Of a DNA stretch of 64,000 nucleotides, positions 48,018-57,099 are shown one piece after another. The notes beneath the pieces are model-generated. The model worked only from the letters and a program-made list of their open reading frames with translations, was not told the origin of the DNA and ran no database searches. The DNA comes from Apricaphanius iberus. Its lineage: Eukaryota > Chordata > Actinopteri > Cyprinodontiformes > Aphaniidae. The DNA lies in contig JAPXFQ010002912.1 of NCBI GenBank assembly GCA_028564705.1, positions 2,225,001-2,289,000 on the forward strand, written 5' to 3'. The translations under genes were made by a program, and so were the position numbers. Every line of letters begins with the position of its first letter. Position 1 is the stretch's first letter.

Positions 48018-48791
48018 TAGGGATGTTCGATGTTGGGTCTTTTACAGATACACCAATAAAGTTTAAATTAGGGCTTTGTTTGAAAAAAAAAAAACTAAAA
48101 ATCGATTCCGAATCAATTCACAAGTTCAAAAATCGGTTTCATTGATTAACATAGTTTACCATTTTTTATAGCTAAAATTGGAATTAAAAATCAAGTTGGC
48201 TGTTTAAAGGCTTAGTTCTGAAAGTGTTAATACAGTTTTTTGTCCCTGGTAAACTGTTGCTCACCCAGTGTTAATTGAATTATAGACATGTAATTAAGCT
48301 AACAGCACAGAAATTTTTTTAACTAACACTGACCCATATCTATATCCAACTGGACCAGATTGATTCAGATCGTGAAAAATCGGTTATAACTTTTGAGGAT
48401 TATAATTGAACAGATTTCTGAAATTTGAATTGATACCCAGCCCTAGTTTAAATCTCAATATACTGCAAAATATTAACAGACGTCTATCTCTATGTTCAAG
48501 GTTGGCTCAGAAGTGCAGAAGCCACAGGATATATTTGCAGGTTTTACCAAACTAACAAAAATATCAGAATCTATTCCTTGGATATGTTAAATTTTTATGT
48601 TTGTATTTATATTTGTAAGTTTTATATTTGTGTGTAATAGAAGTAATTGAAGAGCTAAATATATCATTTGTGTTTTGTATGAAGTTGTTCGAAAATTTAA
48701 TTTAATCTGATGCCAATATTTTCAGAAATTACACTTTATTACCAGTATCGGCTGATAATAATGGTAGGCCCAATAATATAGGACATCCCTA
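48018..48791. mobile_element. hAT-like element with perfect 8-bp TSD, host of a nested hAT
   Basis: It starts TAGGGATGT and ends ACATCCCTA. It is flanked on both sides by GCAATAAG (48010-48017 and 48792-48799). Its right interior carries CAGTATCGGCTGATAATAAT-type text usual for fish hAT ends. Excluding the inserted element and its duplicated 8-mer, the original copy is about 390 bp. No coding capacity. Confidence 0.9.
48069..48445. mobile_element. 377-bp hAT-like element nested in the 48018 element, perfect 8-bp TSD
   Basis: It starts TAGGGCTTTG and ends CCCAGCCCTA. It is flanked by GTTTAAAT at 48061-48068 and 48446-48453. The interior has AAAATCGATTCCGAATCAAT and AAAAATCGGTT-type text near both ends. 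It must be younger than the element it interrupts. Confidence 0.9.
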
Positions 48792-49019
48792 GCAATAAGC
48801 AGTCATTTCTAACACAAGCCATGTGGGGTACATGGAAACCATATTGAAGATCAAAATTGAGCTTTTTGGCCTGAATCCTCCTCATATGCAGAATGGTGGT
48901 AGCATTGCCACGGGCAACCCCTTTTTTTTAAGAGCTAGAGCAGCGAAAATTGAGCCAAATACAGAGCAACTCTTGAGAAGGAAAGATGTGAGACCTAAAG
49001 TTCATTTTCCATCCAGTAA

Positions 49020-49674
49020 AGCCAAGTGTACACTGTGTGCGATTATTCAGTCACGGGTCTTCAGCTCTGGCTCACACTGTACGAGTGAATTGCAGGGGTT
49101 AAAAGTTCACAGCTCACGACTCATGTGCTCACACTGTACGAACCGCTGTTCGGATGCAACCTGACTGCTCTCATTGCACGGCACAACAGACCCGGAAGTA
49201 GAAGAAAAACACTGGAGTAGATGTGCAACTGACCCGGAACTGAAGAAGCAGAAGGAAAACAGTTGAGTGAAGATGCGCGCCTGAGAATTGCTAGGATGCA
49301 CTCAAAAGACAAACGTGCTGCCCTGGCAATCTGTGCAGTTTTTTGTGTGGAAACACCGTTTGTTTATGTCAAAGACCAGAAGTGCTTCCGCGGTAACGAT
49401 GGTGACACGCATGCGCAGTATGAGAAATAGCTCATAGCATTGCTTTCACAGTGCGAGTCATTCACGAGGGGCGACTAGGATTTCAAACAGGTTTGATTTT
49501 CTTGCGACCGATCGGGAGCTGGTCGTGAGGTGTAAATTGCCTGTCGTTACCTAATGTACACTACACGATGCAACACGCATGATTAAGCCAAAAGTTGGCA
49601 CGATCCAGAAAAAAGTTGCATGAGTGACAATTCGGCTCAAAAACGTTCCAAAATCGCATAGTGTACACCCGGCC
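49020..49674. mobile_element. 655-bp PIF/Harbinger-like MITE with TAA flanks
   Basis: The left end AGCCAAGTGTACACTGTGTG then CGATT and the reversed right end GGCCGGGTGTACACTATGCG then ATTTT form an imperfect inverted repeat of about 24 bp. TAA lies on both sides (49017-49019 and 49675-49677), the 3-bp duplication expected for PIF/Harbinger, although three bases are weak evidence alone. No transposase. Short ORFs inside are chance. Confidence 0.7.
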
Positions 49675-51451
49675 TAATACAGCCTGCAGCAGGGGAATCA
49701 CGTATTTGCCAGGGTTAGGAACAACAGCCATCCGCAAATGGCAAAAATGTACAAATACATGAGGCTCCCTTTGAGAACACATATACCTGCCTATTTTAGG
49801 AATGCAGACATCAAATGCGTATTAATATCCACAGTGGAAACCGTTTTAGCACTACTGCAGAAACTAATATAGACTTTCTTATCTCTGCTCTTCACCGCCA
49901 AGTAAAATGAAAGCCACCCCTAGATTGGCTGCTTTGCAAACACCAGCCAATGGCATGTCATGCAGGATTGCTACTTGGCATTTCAGCAACTCAAGCTGAA
50001 TTTTCCTTCAAATGTTTTCGATAAGTTTGCGGACGAAAGAAATGAACAATTAAGTGAGTTTCTACAATATAATGCCTCAAGGGGATGAAAAAAAAATGTA
50101 ACAGCTGGTTATCCTTTCTTTTCACTTGAAAATGATCAGCTACATTCTGTTGGTCCATCACATAACATGTGAATAAGATGCATTAAAGTCTATGGATGTA
50201 GTGTGACGAACGGCAGAAAACTTCAAGGGCTATGATCACATCTGTCAGGCACTTTATTCTTTTTCCTAGTCATTATTGCGCTGCAGGAAGAGAAAGGTGC
50301 AAGTGTTGTCCTTATCAAGGTTATATGTCTCCTGTTGATTTGAATGGAGTTTAGCTTTAATGAATAGCTGCTCTGTTAGAGTACATGGCAGCAGAAGTGC
50401 CACACATGAGCATGCACAGACATCATTTAGATGGAAATGGGCTGATGTTGCAATTCAGCATCACAGAGACTGAAGCGTGTGTTTCAATAATGGTTAATTC
50501 TCATCCATTGAAGTGCAACAATATAATCTTCTCCCCCACACTTTAACAGCTGTTTGGGCTGCTTGCATGTGATCGATAGTGCACGGATTTTTATTTTGGT
50601 TTTGTTTTTTTAAAGAGGGGGATGAGTGTGTGTGTGGGTGACTGCTGCTGCAACCAGTGTTGCTATGGTGAGAATTGAACTGCAGGCTGCAGGTTGAGGC
50701 TTCTAGTATATTTGAAGTAGATGCTGTTGCATAAGGCAACAAGTAGCAAACCAGTTCACACCATGCAGGGCAGTTACTGTGCTTTTTTTTCTGGAGGTGA
50801 GTGTGTGTGTAATTATTAGTCTGTGATGAAAAAGAAATGTGAGTACTGAGTCATGCTGCAGCCCCAAAGGAGACACCACAAAGCCTCAAAATTGTATAAA
50901 AATGTTTATTGGCTATGAATGCACATCATCAAGGTTATTCTCCACTTTTCTACAAATATTTCCTGACAATAAATTGTTGTGCTTAAATTCCAGTTGTCAA
51001 AGCTTCATAAACATTACAAATGAACGATTTTGAGATAAAAAAAATTAATATAACAGAATTGGCTAAAGTAAAGCTAAAAGGTGTCATGTGAACTGAAAAC
51101 CTGCCCAATCACAGTTGTTCTCAACAAGCTTCATCCCCCGATGTGTTTTACATAATTTTTGCCATTGAAAAACGTATTACAAACTAACGGGACAAATGCA
51201 ACATTCCCTGTTGATTCGAAAAATTACGCCCCTGGACTATACAGTAAAGTTGTCAGTTTTATTACACAGATTGGTTATTTGCATTCTTAAGGTTGTTTAA
51301 CAGATGTAGAATGATTTATGCAGAATGATTTATTCTATGCTTTACCCTAAAGAAAAAAAAACCCACAAGCCTTCTTTTTCAGGTCTTTTGGAATAATTCA
51401 AGTAGAAGCAGTTCTATAAAACCTTGCAGAAATTTACTGTGTGCTTGTGTG

Positions 51452-51559
51452 ATGCCAGAACGTGCAGACAGCGCCAACGACATTCGTGCAGACGGCTGCC
51501 GAGTCCCTGCTTGTCTCATCAGAAAATTCAGTACCTGGCACAGGCAGTCCCTGCCGTAA
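51452..51559 (+). other. short GC-richer ORF of unknown status
   Basis: A 35-codon ATG-to-TAA frame (starts MPERADSANDIRADGCR, ends RQSLP) in a locally GC-richer patch of intron at 51450-51620. No homology is recognised, and it has no clear splice sites. It may be conserved non-coding DNA, a repeat scrap or chance. Confidence 0.15.
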
Positions 51560-52479
51560 CCGAGGGCTGAATGAATGCTTTTCTTGGAGTCTGTGTTTTT
51601 GTCTGTGCCTGGTTAATAAGCGCCTCTAGACAATGTATAGACAATTCTCTTACTTGTCTCAGTCTCATGTGTGAGTTGTTTCTTATGGGTTATGGATCAG
51701 ATCTATTCAGGGAACATTAAAGTCAGAAAGTAGAATAACATGTTCTCTGCTTGAAAAAAATATTCAGTCTCAGGATGGATTCAAAATGAGCTGGTTGTCT
51801 TCGCCAGTGGACTACAGGTCAGAGTCTTAAGTCAAAGATGAGAGCATTTGCAATAGTCTCATGTCATTTAATCAATTAAAAATAGTCTAAGCTTTGTCCA
51901 AATATAAACCCTTATCATAAATTTATCTGTGTGATCATAAGGCAGGAAACACCCATAATATTCAAGCAAACCTTTTAAGGACCTACAGAAAACACAGTGG
52001 TGTGGTTATATAAAAAGAATACAATTACTCCTTAATCTATTTCTACCAGATATAGAAGTTAGATGGAACTTTGAAAATAAAAAGCATCCCAAACTACCAT
52101 ATATCTATATAAGCAGCACATTTGTAGCAACATTGAAGTTACAAAATAATAATAATAAAGAAAACTTCTTGCAGCGCTCTCTACAATTACTAACACCGAT
52201 GTTAAAGATGAACCCTAAAAACCCTAAATAATTGTGTAAACTTTGTTACCCAAAAATACAAGTAGCATTTCCTTTCCTTCTTTTGTCATGCTCCTGTTTA
52301 AAAGACTGTCTAAAAGAGATGGTCTAAGATGGTTTAAAAAGCACTGTAGGTTTCAGTTGTATGTATTTTATATGAATTGTTAGGTGTAGTAGAAAGGTAA
52401 ATGTCAAAATATAACAAGGTTAGGTTTAACAACAAAATCCCAGACATTTTTACATTTTAATCTCTAAACATTTTAAGTT

Positions 52480-52575
52480 GATTTTTTTTTTCTGTTTATC
52501 TGTTTTCCTAATTTATGTAGCTGTGAAGCACTTTGAATTGCCTTGTGCTCTACAAATAAACTTGCCTTGCCTAAA
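52480..52575 (+). mobile_element. L2-like LINE 3' tail
   Basis: GTAGCTGTGAAGCACTTTGA then ATTGCCTTGTG and CTACAAATAAACTTGCCTTG match the common fish L2-like 3' UTR end with its TTGCC-type terminal repeat. About 400 bp upstream of the SAM2 second exon. 5'-truncated. Confidence 0.75.
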
Positions 52576-52992
52576 ACTGAAGAAGCATCAAACAGTCCAA
52601 AAAAGCTAAAATCATGGATTTGTTACAGTCTATTAAGCACTCATTTTTGTTTGTTTACTGCTCTTGGCTGTAGCTCTACCTTAACTGGCTAATAATGAGT
52701 CTGTAACTGTTAAATATGCAGAAATGAACTAATTACTTACAGCAAAAGCATCTTAACTCTTCTTTTTTTTAAACCCAACACATTTAACACATGTCAATGA
52801 AAACAAGAGTCATCAGTTTTTACAACACTAGCCTATGTTTTAGCATATTTGCAGCCTCAACATCTTATTTCCTGTAAAGTGTTAAAAGTTTGCTTTTTGC
52901 CACATTTTCCACCCCGCCGCTATTGATTTAAATTATTTTTTTTTCTTGATTGAAGCATATTTCAATATTCCACTGTCTCTGTGTTCATTCAG

Positions 52993-53100
52993 GTGTTGAA
53001 GATCAATCTCATTGGACACAGAAAACGGATCCTGGCATCACTGGGGGACCGGTTACACGACAACACGCCACAAAAACCTCCGAGGGCCATCTCCTTACGG
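52993..53100 (+). CDS. anks1b: anks1b exon: C-terminal half of SAM domain 2 with basic NLS helix
   Basis: It encodes 36 residues. [20 protein letters not shown] completes SAM2 (helix 4 and the long helix 5). [16 protein letters not shown] starts the linker toward the PTB domain. The basic HRKR cluster on helix 5 corresponds to the nuclear-localisation element described for AIDA-1, held at the SAM1-SAM2 interface until the domains uncouple. PQKPPR has a PxxP core that could bind an SH3 domain (inference). The acceptor is a T-rich tract ending GTTCATTCAG/GTG and the donor is CGG/GTAAGT. The length is 108 bp, phase 0 on both sides, so skipping this exon would keep the frame but remove half of SAM2 and the basic cluster. 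Confidence 0.96.
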
Positions 53101-53264
53101 GTAAGTAAAGTCTGCAGATGGTTCATTATTTGAAACAGTCATCAGTGATCCTACACATAATGTCTGAACTGCAACTTTTCTAACCCTTCTTAAGCCAGAT
53201 ATTAAAATATAAATACAGAACTTAACTGCAAATATGACAGAAGTAATGGTTTAAAAACTGACCC

Positions 53265-53695
53265 TGCAAACTGGATGAATGGACACATGTATACAAATAT
53301 GGATTAAAAATATAAATAAAAATATGGAGTGGTAGATGAAATGATAGATGAAGGGAAGGATGCATGGAAAAACCAGATCGATTTAATAATGAACAAATGG
53401 ATGGATGGATTAGTGTATACTGAATTTATAGATAGATGGATAAATATATTGACAGATGGATGAAAAAACAGATAGTCCAATTAATGATTAAGAAGGATTT
53501 CCGCATGATTGATAGATGAATGAGTGGAAGTACAGATGGGTGGATATGATGCAGATGGAATAATTTGGATGCATGTTGAGTTGTGTAATTGGACAGATTA
53601 AATAATTTGTGGATAAACAAAGGGATAGAGTGCTGAACAACAGACAGATGAAAAAACAAACAGATGGATAAATGGATTGATCGATAAAGTGATAC
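53265..53695 (+). repeat. degenerate GGAT/GATA tetranucleotide repeat
   Basis: Many short runs of GATGGATGGA, GATAGATGGATAAAT and similar units with interruptions, for example 53397-53411 and 53430-53462. This is an old, imperfect microsatellite. Several apparent minus-strand ORFs rich in HLSIYLSIYL-type residues are translations of this repeat and not genes. Confidence 0.85.
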
Positions 53696-54616
53696 ATTTG
53701 CTGTAATATCATTGTCAATTTATAAACCTACTGAATACTTCTATCAATATTTGTATTTTCTATAATAATAATGATTAGTACACAAAATCTAAGCTAAAAA
53801 TGATTAAATATTACTCCATGCCATACTCCGACAAAAGTAGTCCTTCTTTTGGGAGGATAAAGCCTCCCTGCCGTTGACATCATAACCAAATAATCTCCAA
53901 ATCTCACAGGCTGCCACAAAATGTCCAACCTGCTCCTCTCTAGTCATTACCGCGCTGTAAGTCCACATAAGAGAGCTATTCCTCTTTGTGCTTCTGAGCC
54001 AAGAAACGATGTGTGTGTCGGCAGAGGAAGTGATGAATGAGATTAAGTCCACAGAGATTAAGAACACAAAGAATAGTAGAACACAAACTAGAGGAAACCT
54101 TGAACTAGGAAGATGTTATAAAATATGGCTTACATAGTTCATTTGATATGAGATGGAAATATCTAATTATTTTGGCTGCAGAAACAAAGCAGTTCTTAAA
54201 AAAATTCAAATACAAGCAAATGGCTTAATTTGGGCTCAATAAACTCTGAATTTGTGTGTGCAGTTTATGATTGAGGCCAAGGCAGATTATATTCGATGTC
54301 TTAGATTATAATGTACGACTGTTAAGATGATTAGTGTAAGCTTCATCATATTCCAGCGTGTAAACAGAGTACTGTGAGAAAGTACATGGAAGGCTAAGCA
54401 CAAGAAATGATACAGAAGTCAACAGGGTTTTCCAGAATTATTTTAGATAAGGTTGGTACTCCAGAGTCATTATTCTCTTATGTATTAACGGGTTCTTATG
54501 CAGTCTGCAAGAATGTGGAAATTGATTTTTAGATCTTTCCGGATAAGGATGCGTATGAAAAAGCCTCATGAAATATCTGAATTTCCAGAATGTATTCCTT
54601 ATGCCATTAGCTCTGT

Positions 54617-54785
54617 CAGTCCATCCATCCATCTTATCATTCATTCATCCATCTGTCTATCCTTTTGGTCTATCATTGGTCCATCCATTGATTTTTTTTT
54701 TTTCTCCCATCAATATATCTGTTAATTCTATCATTCATCCATCCGTCTGTCCATTAATCATCTGTCCATTTATCCGTTCATCCCT
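54617..54785 (+). repeat. degenerate ATCC tetranucleotide repeat, inverted relative to the 53.3-kb block
   Basis: CAGTCCATCCATCCATCTTA, then CATTCATTCATCCATCTGTC and further ATCC/TGTC units. The unit is the reverse complement of the GGAT unit about 0.9 kb upstream. It abuts the truncated left edge of the hAT copy at 54804. Confidence 0.85.
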
Positions 54786-54803
54786 TGTCCCTTTAGCAGC
54801 TCA

Positions 54804-55617
54804 CGAGTCGCGCCAATGTTGAGGAAAGTACGTCCTCGTTTGATGGTGATTGCGCAATAATTCAACTCTCCTTTGCAGTGCAAACAAGGACTCTCAATTA
54901 CCACCAATCAGTAAGCAGATTAAACAGTTTTAATATGGGTAAACTTCAACAAATGTGCTTAACAGTACTTTAAACGGCATAGAATGGAGGAAAAAGGAAA
55001 ACTCCTCTCGCTCCTGTTTCGGGGATGAGGAAAAAGACAAATTGAGCTGCAGCTGTGCTGCATTCAAACAGCATAGGAAATATATGCTGAGTTCAGGAGC
55101 ATATGATATTTAGGCTTATAGTGAAACCACCGATAATAATACTGCAACCTATAAAACTTACAATGTAGGCTTTCTAACACATATTTACTCAAAAATATAG
55201 TGAATTTGATCCTATGAAAGTAGAAGAGCAGCATTGTGCACACCAGCATATAAAGGCTATATATATATAGCCTGCCAGAAATATTTTATATAAATATGTA
55301 AAATATTTCTGGCATAATATATATATATATATATATATAATACTGTAACCAGTGTCTTTCTTTTTACTTTTGTCTGAAATACTAAACCGGAGTTGACCTT
55401 CAATTCTCTAAGATTTTGACTTCAAAGGAATTGCAGCAATAATGGTAATGCTTATTAATGAAACTAGTCTTAGTAAAAAGTTAAGTACTTACTGAAAATA
55501 TATTTCAGTTTTATAAATACTAAAAGGAAAAATATTGGATCTGGACTCAAAAAGGGATCAGATTTTAAGGTTAAAAGATCAGATCGGGAGCCCCAAAATC
55601 TGATCGGGACATCCCTA
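54804..55617 (+). mobile_element. hAT-like element, copy 2 of the 34.4-kb family, left end missing
   Basis: The right end TCTGATCGGGACATCCCTA is the reverse complement of a TAGGGATGTCCCGATC hAT end, matching the left end of the copy at 34424. The interior aligns with 34500-35040 in the same orientation. The left edge begins in mid-element (GAGTCGCGCCAATG, compare AAGTCACGCCGATT in copy 1). The AT-rich interior includes the hairpin at 55273-55314 and an (AT)n tract at 55316-55339. Confidence 0.75.
55273..55314. repeat. perfect 16-bp hairpin with 10-nt loop
   Basis: The arm TGCCAGAAATATTTTA (55273-55288) is exactly complementary to TAAAATATTTCTGGCA (55299-55314), and (AT)n tracts lie on both sides. 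It lies within hAT copy 2. No mature small-RNA evidence is possible from sequence alone. Confidence 0.9.
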
Positions 55618-55804
55618 GTTATCAGCCATCACAGAAGAAACTATTAGGTTTTAATGATTATTCTTTTTTTTCATGAAGTTTTTTACCAAGATAATTTTAA
55701 TAGAAACATTGTGCATTCATTGCAGTAGAAGCAGTGGTAAAGCACATTATTAAATGATGGATGACACCTCTCATGCTTGCTTCCTTTCTTCTGTTTTGTT
55801 CCAG

Positions 55805-55999
55805 GAACCTGGTGGAAACCACACTCCTCCCCAGCTCAGCCCTTCGGTAGGCCAGGCAGCGTATACGGCGGGGATCCCCGGTGGATCTCTGGACGTGCAG
55901 CACCTCATTATGCAGGCGGACGCACGGCGCAGGCAGCGCAGCACTGAGAACTACTTTGACGACGTGCCGCGATCCAAGCTGGAGCGACAGATGGCTCAA
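55805..55999 (+). CDS. anks1b: anks1b exon: linker between SAM2 and PTB
   Basis: It encodes 65 residues of probably disordered linker. EPGGNHTPPQLSPS has two proline-directed sites (TPP, SPS) that could be phosphorylated. GGSLDVQHLIMQADARRRQR contains a second basic cluster. NYFDDVPRSKLERQMAQ is a strongly conserved ANKS1B segment before the PTB domain. The acceptor is pyrimidine-rich TTCTTCTGTTTTGTTCCAG/GAA. By homology the exon ends at CAA (55999) with donor GTCAGC, which is weak. A better-looking donor, GTG/GTGAGG at 56008/56009, would add V-S-V in frame. An in-frame ATG at 55910 with A at -3 could start short isoforms. 195 bp, phase 0 both sides. Confidence 0.94.
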
Positions 56000-57099
56000 G
56001 TCAGCGTGGTGAGGATGGGAGGGATGAATGGGGAGGGATGGGATGCATCAGTTTGTAGCTCTGATAAGTAATAGTCCATAAATTCACTGAAGAAAACAAA
56101 TCCTTTTATAGATTAGAATTAGTATAATATATTTTTTTAAATGAACACTTGGAGTTGCATTTTTTACTCCGTAGAAAAATACTTTATCTATTCCAACTCT
56201 TTTAGCCTTCTACTTGTTGATCATTTGGAAAAGTCGGATTTTTATCATCTTTGAGATGAAAATGAATTGAACATTGAATAAATTCCTTCAAATTAGGGAT
56301 AATCAACATCGTGCTAAAATACTTATATTAACTCACACCAGAGTTGTTGAAAAAAAAACCTGAAAGTCCTGAGTGAAACATAAGTGAGTATTTTTTGTTT
56401 TTTAAATAGATTCACTGAGAATTGCATTAAAATCATAAAAGTATTTAAATGCAGTTGTGTACAATTTTAATCTTGACTTGTCTAATAAAACAGAAAACAG
56501 AGGTCACACGTTAACTAACTTTGGTTTAAAAATATGATATTGAAAAAATAGAATAAAACATAAAATCTTTTAAAATAAAAAAAACTAACATGCAGCTGTA
56601 AATATAGTTCAAGACTTATTGTGTAATCTATAATACACCAATAAGTAATCCTCAAACAAGGAGGTAAATAGCTTTAACTGGTTCAAATGTTTTTTTGCAA
56701 AGAGGGGGGGAGAGAGCGGAGGCTTCCCTTTGCATAAAGAGGCAGAAATACAGCAGCAGAACTGTCAATCATGATAAAACGATTTCTCAAAAGTTACGTC
56801 AGATGTGTAGACCGTAAAACTAAATTGTCATATCGCCTAGTCCTAGTTCTGCAGGAAAGTAGCCTATAGACATTTGAGTCATTGTAGCCAGGGACATGTC
56901 CCCGGTAATATTTATGAACTGCAGTTTTTTCTTCACACTTAAAAACTTGAATGTTTTTTTTTGTTTTTTTTTAACGTGTCCTGTCCAGCAGTATGCTACT
57001 CAGAATTGGTGTCTGAGTACCAAGTACAAGCCCAACAGTTTTACTTTCCCAAGCAGAGTATTACAGCTTCGCTGTAGTACGCCACTTGATGTATATGTA

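Larger units (their letters stand above)
21506..52992 (+). other. anks1b: anks1b intron interrupting SAM2 (31.5 kb)
   Basis: The donor GTAAGT at 21506 and acceptor GTTCATTCAG ending at 52992 bound it. ANKS1B is known for very long introns. Recognisable repeats and the candidate first exon are listed separately. Stretches 23240-27300, 30740-32970, 36115-37340, 37910-39650, 40380-41750, 42160-43220, 43430-48010 (apart from entries given) and 49680-52470 are AT-rich with short chance ORFs and contain no exon I can recognise. A less AT-rich block at 23400-24450 has a TATATAAG box near 24368, without other promoter evidence. Confidence 0.85.
53101..55804 (+). other. anks1b: anks1b intron after SAM2 (2.7 kb)
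   Basis: The donor GTAAGT at 53101 and the acceptor TTCTTCTGTTTTGTTCCAG at 55804 bound it. It contains the two tetranucleotide blocks (53265-53695 and 54617-54785) and hAT copy 2 (54804-55617). 53700-54610 is otherwise AT-rich with nothing recognised. Confidence 0.9.

Noticed and set aside
53426..53718. Minus-strand ORFs with HLSIYLSIYL-type residues
   Set aside because: Direct translation of the GATA/GGAT repeat.
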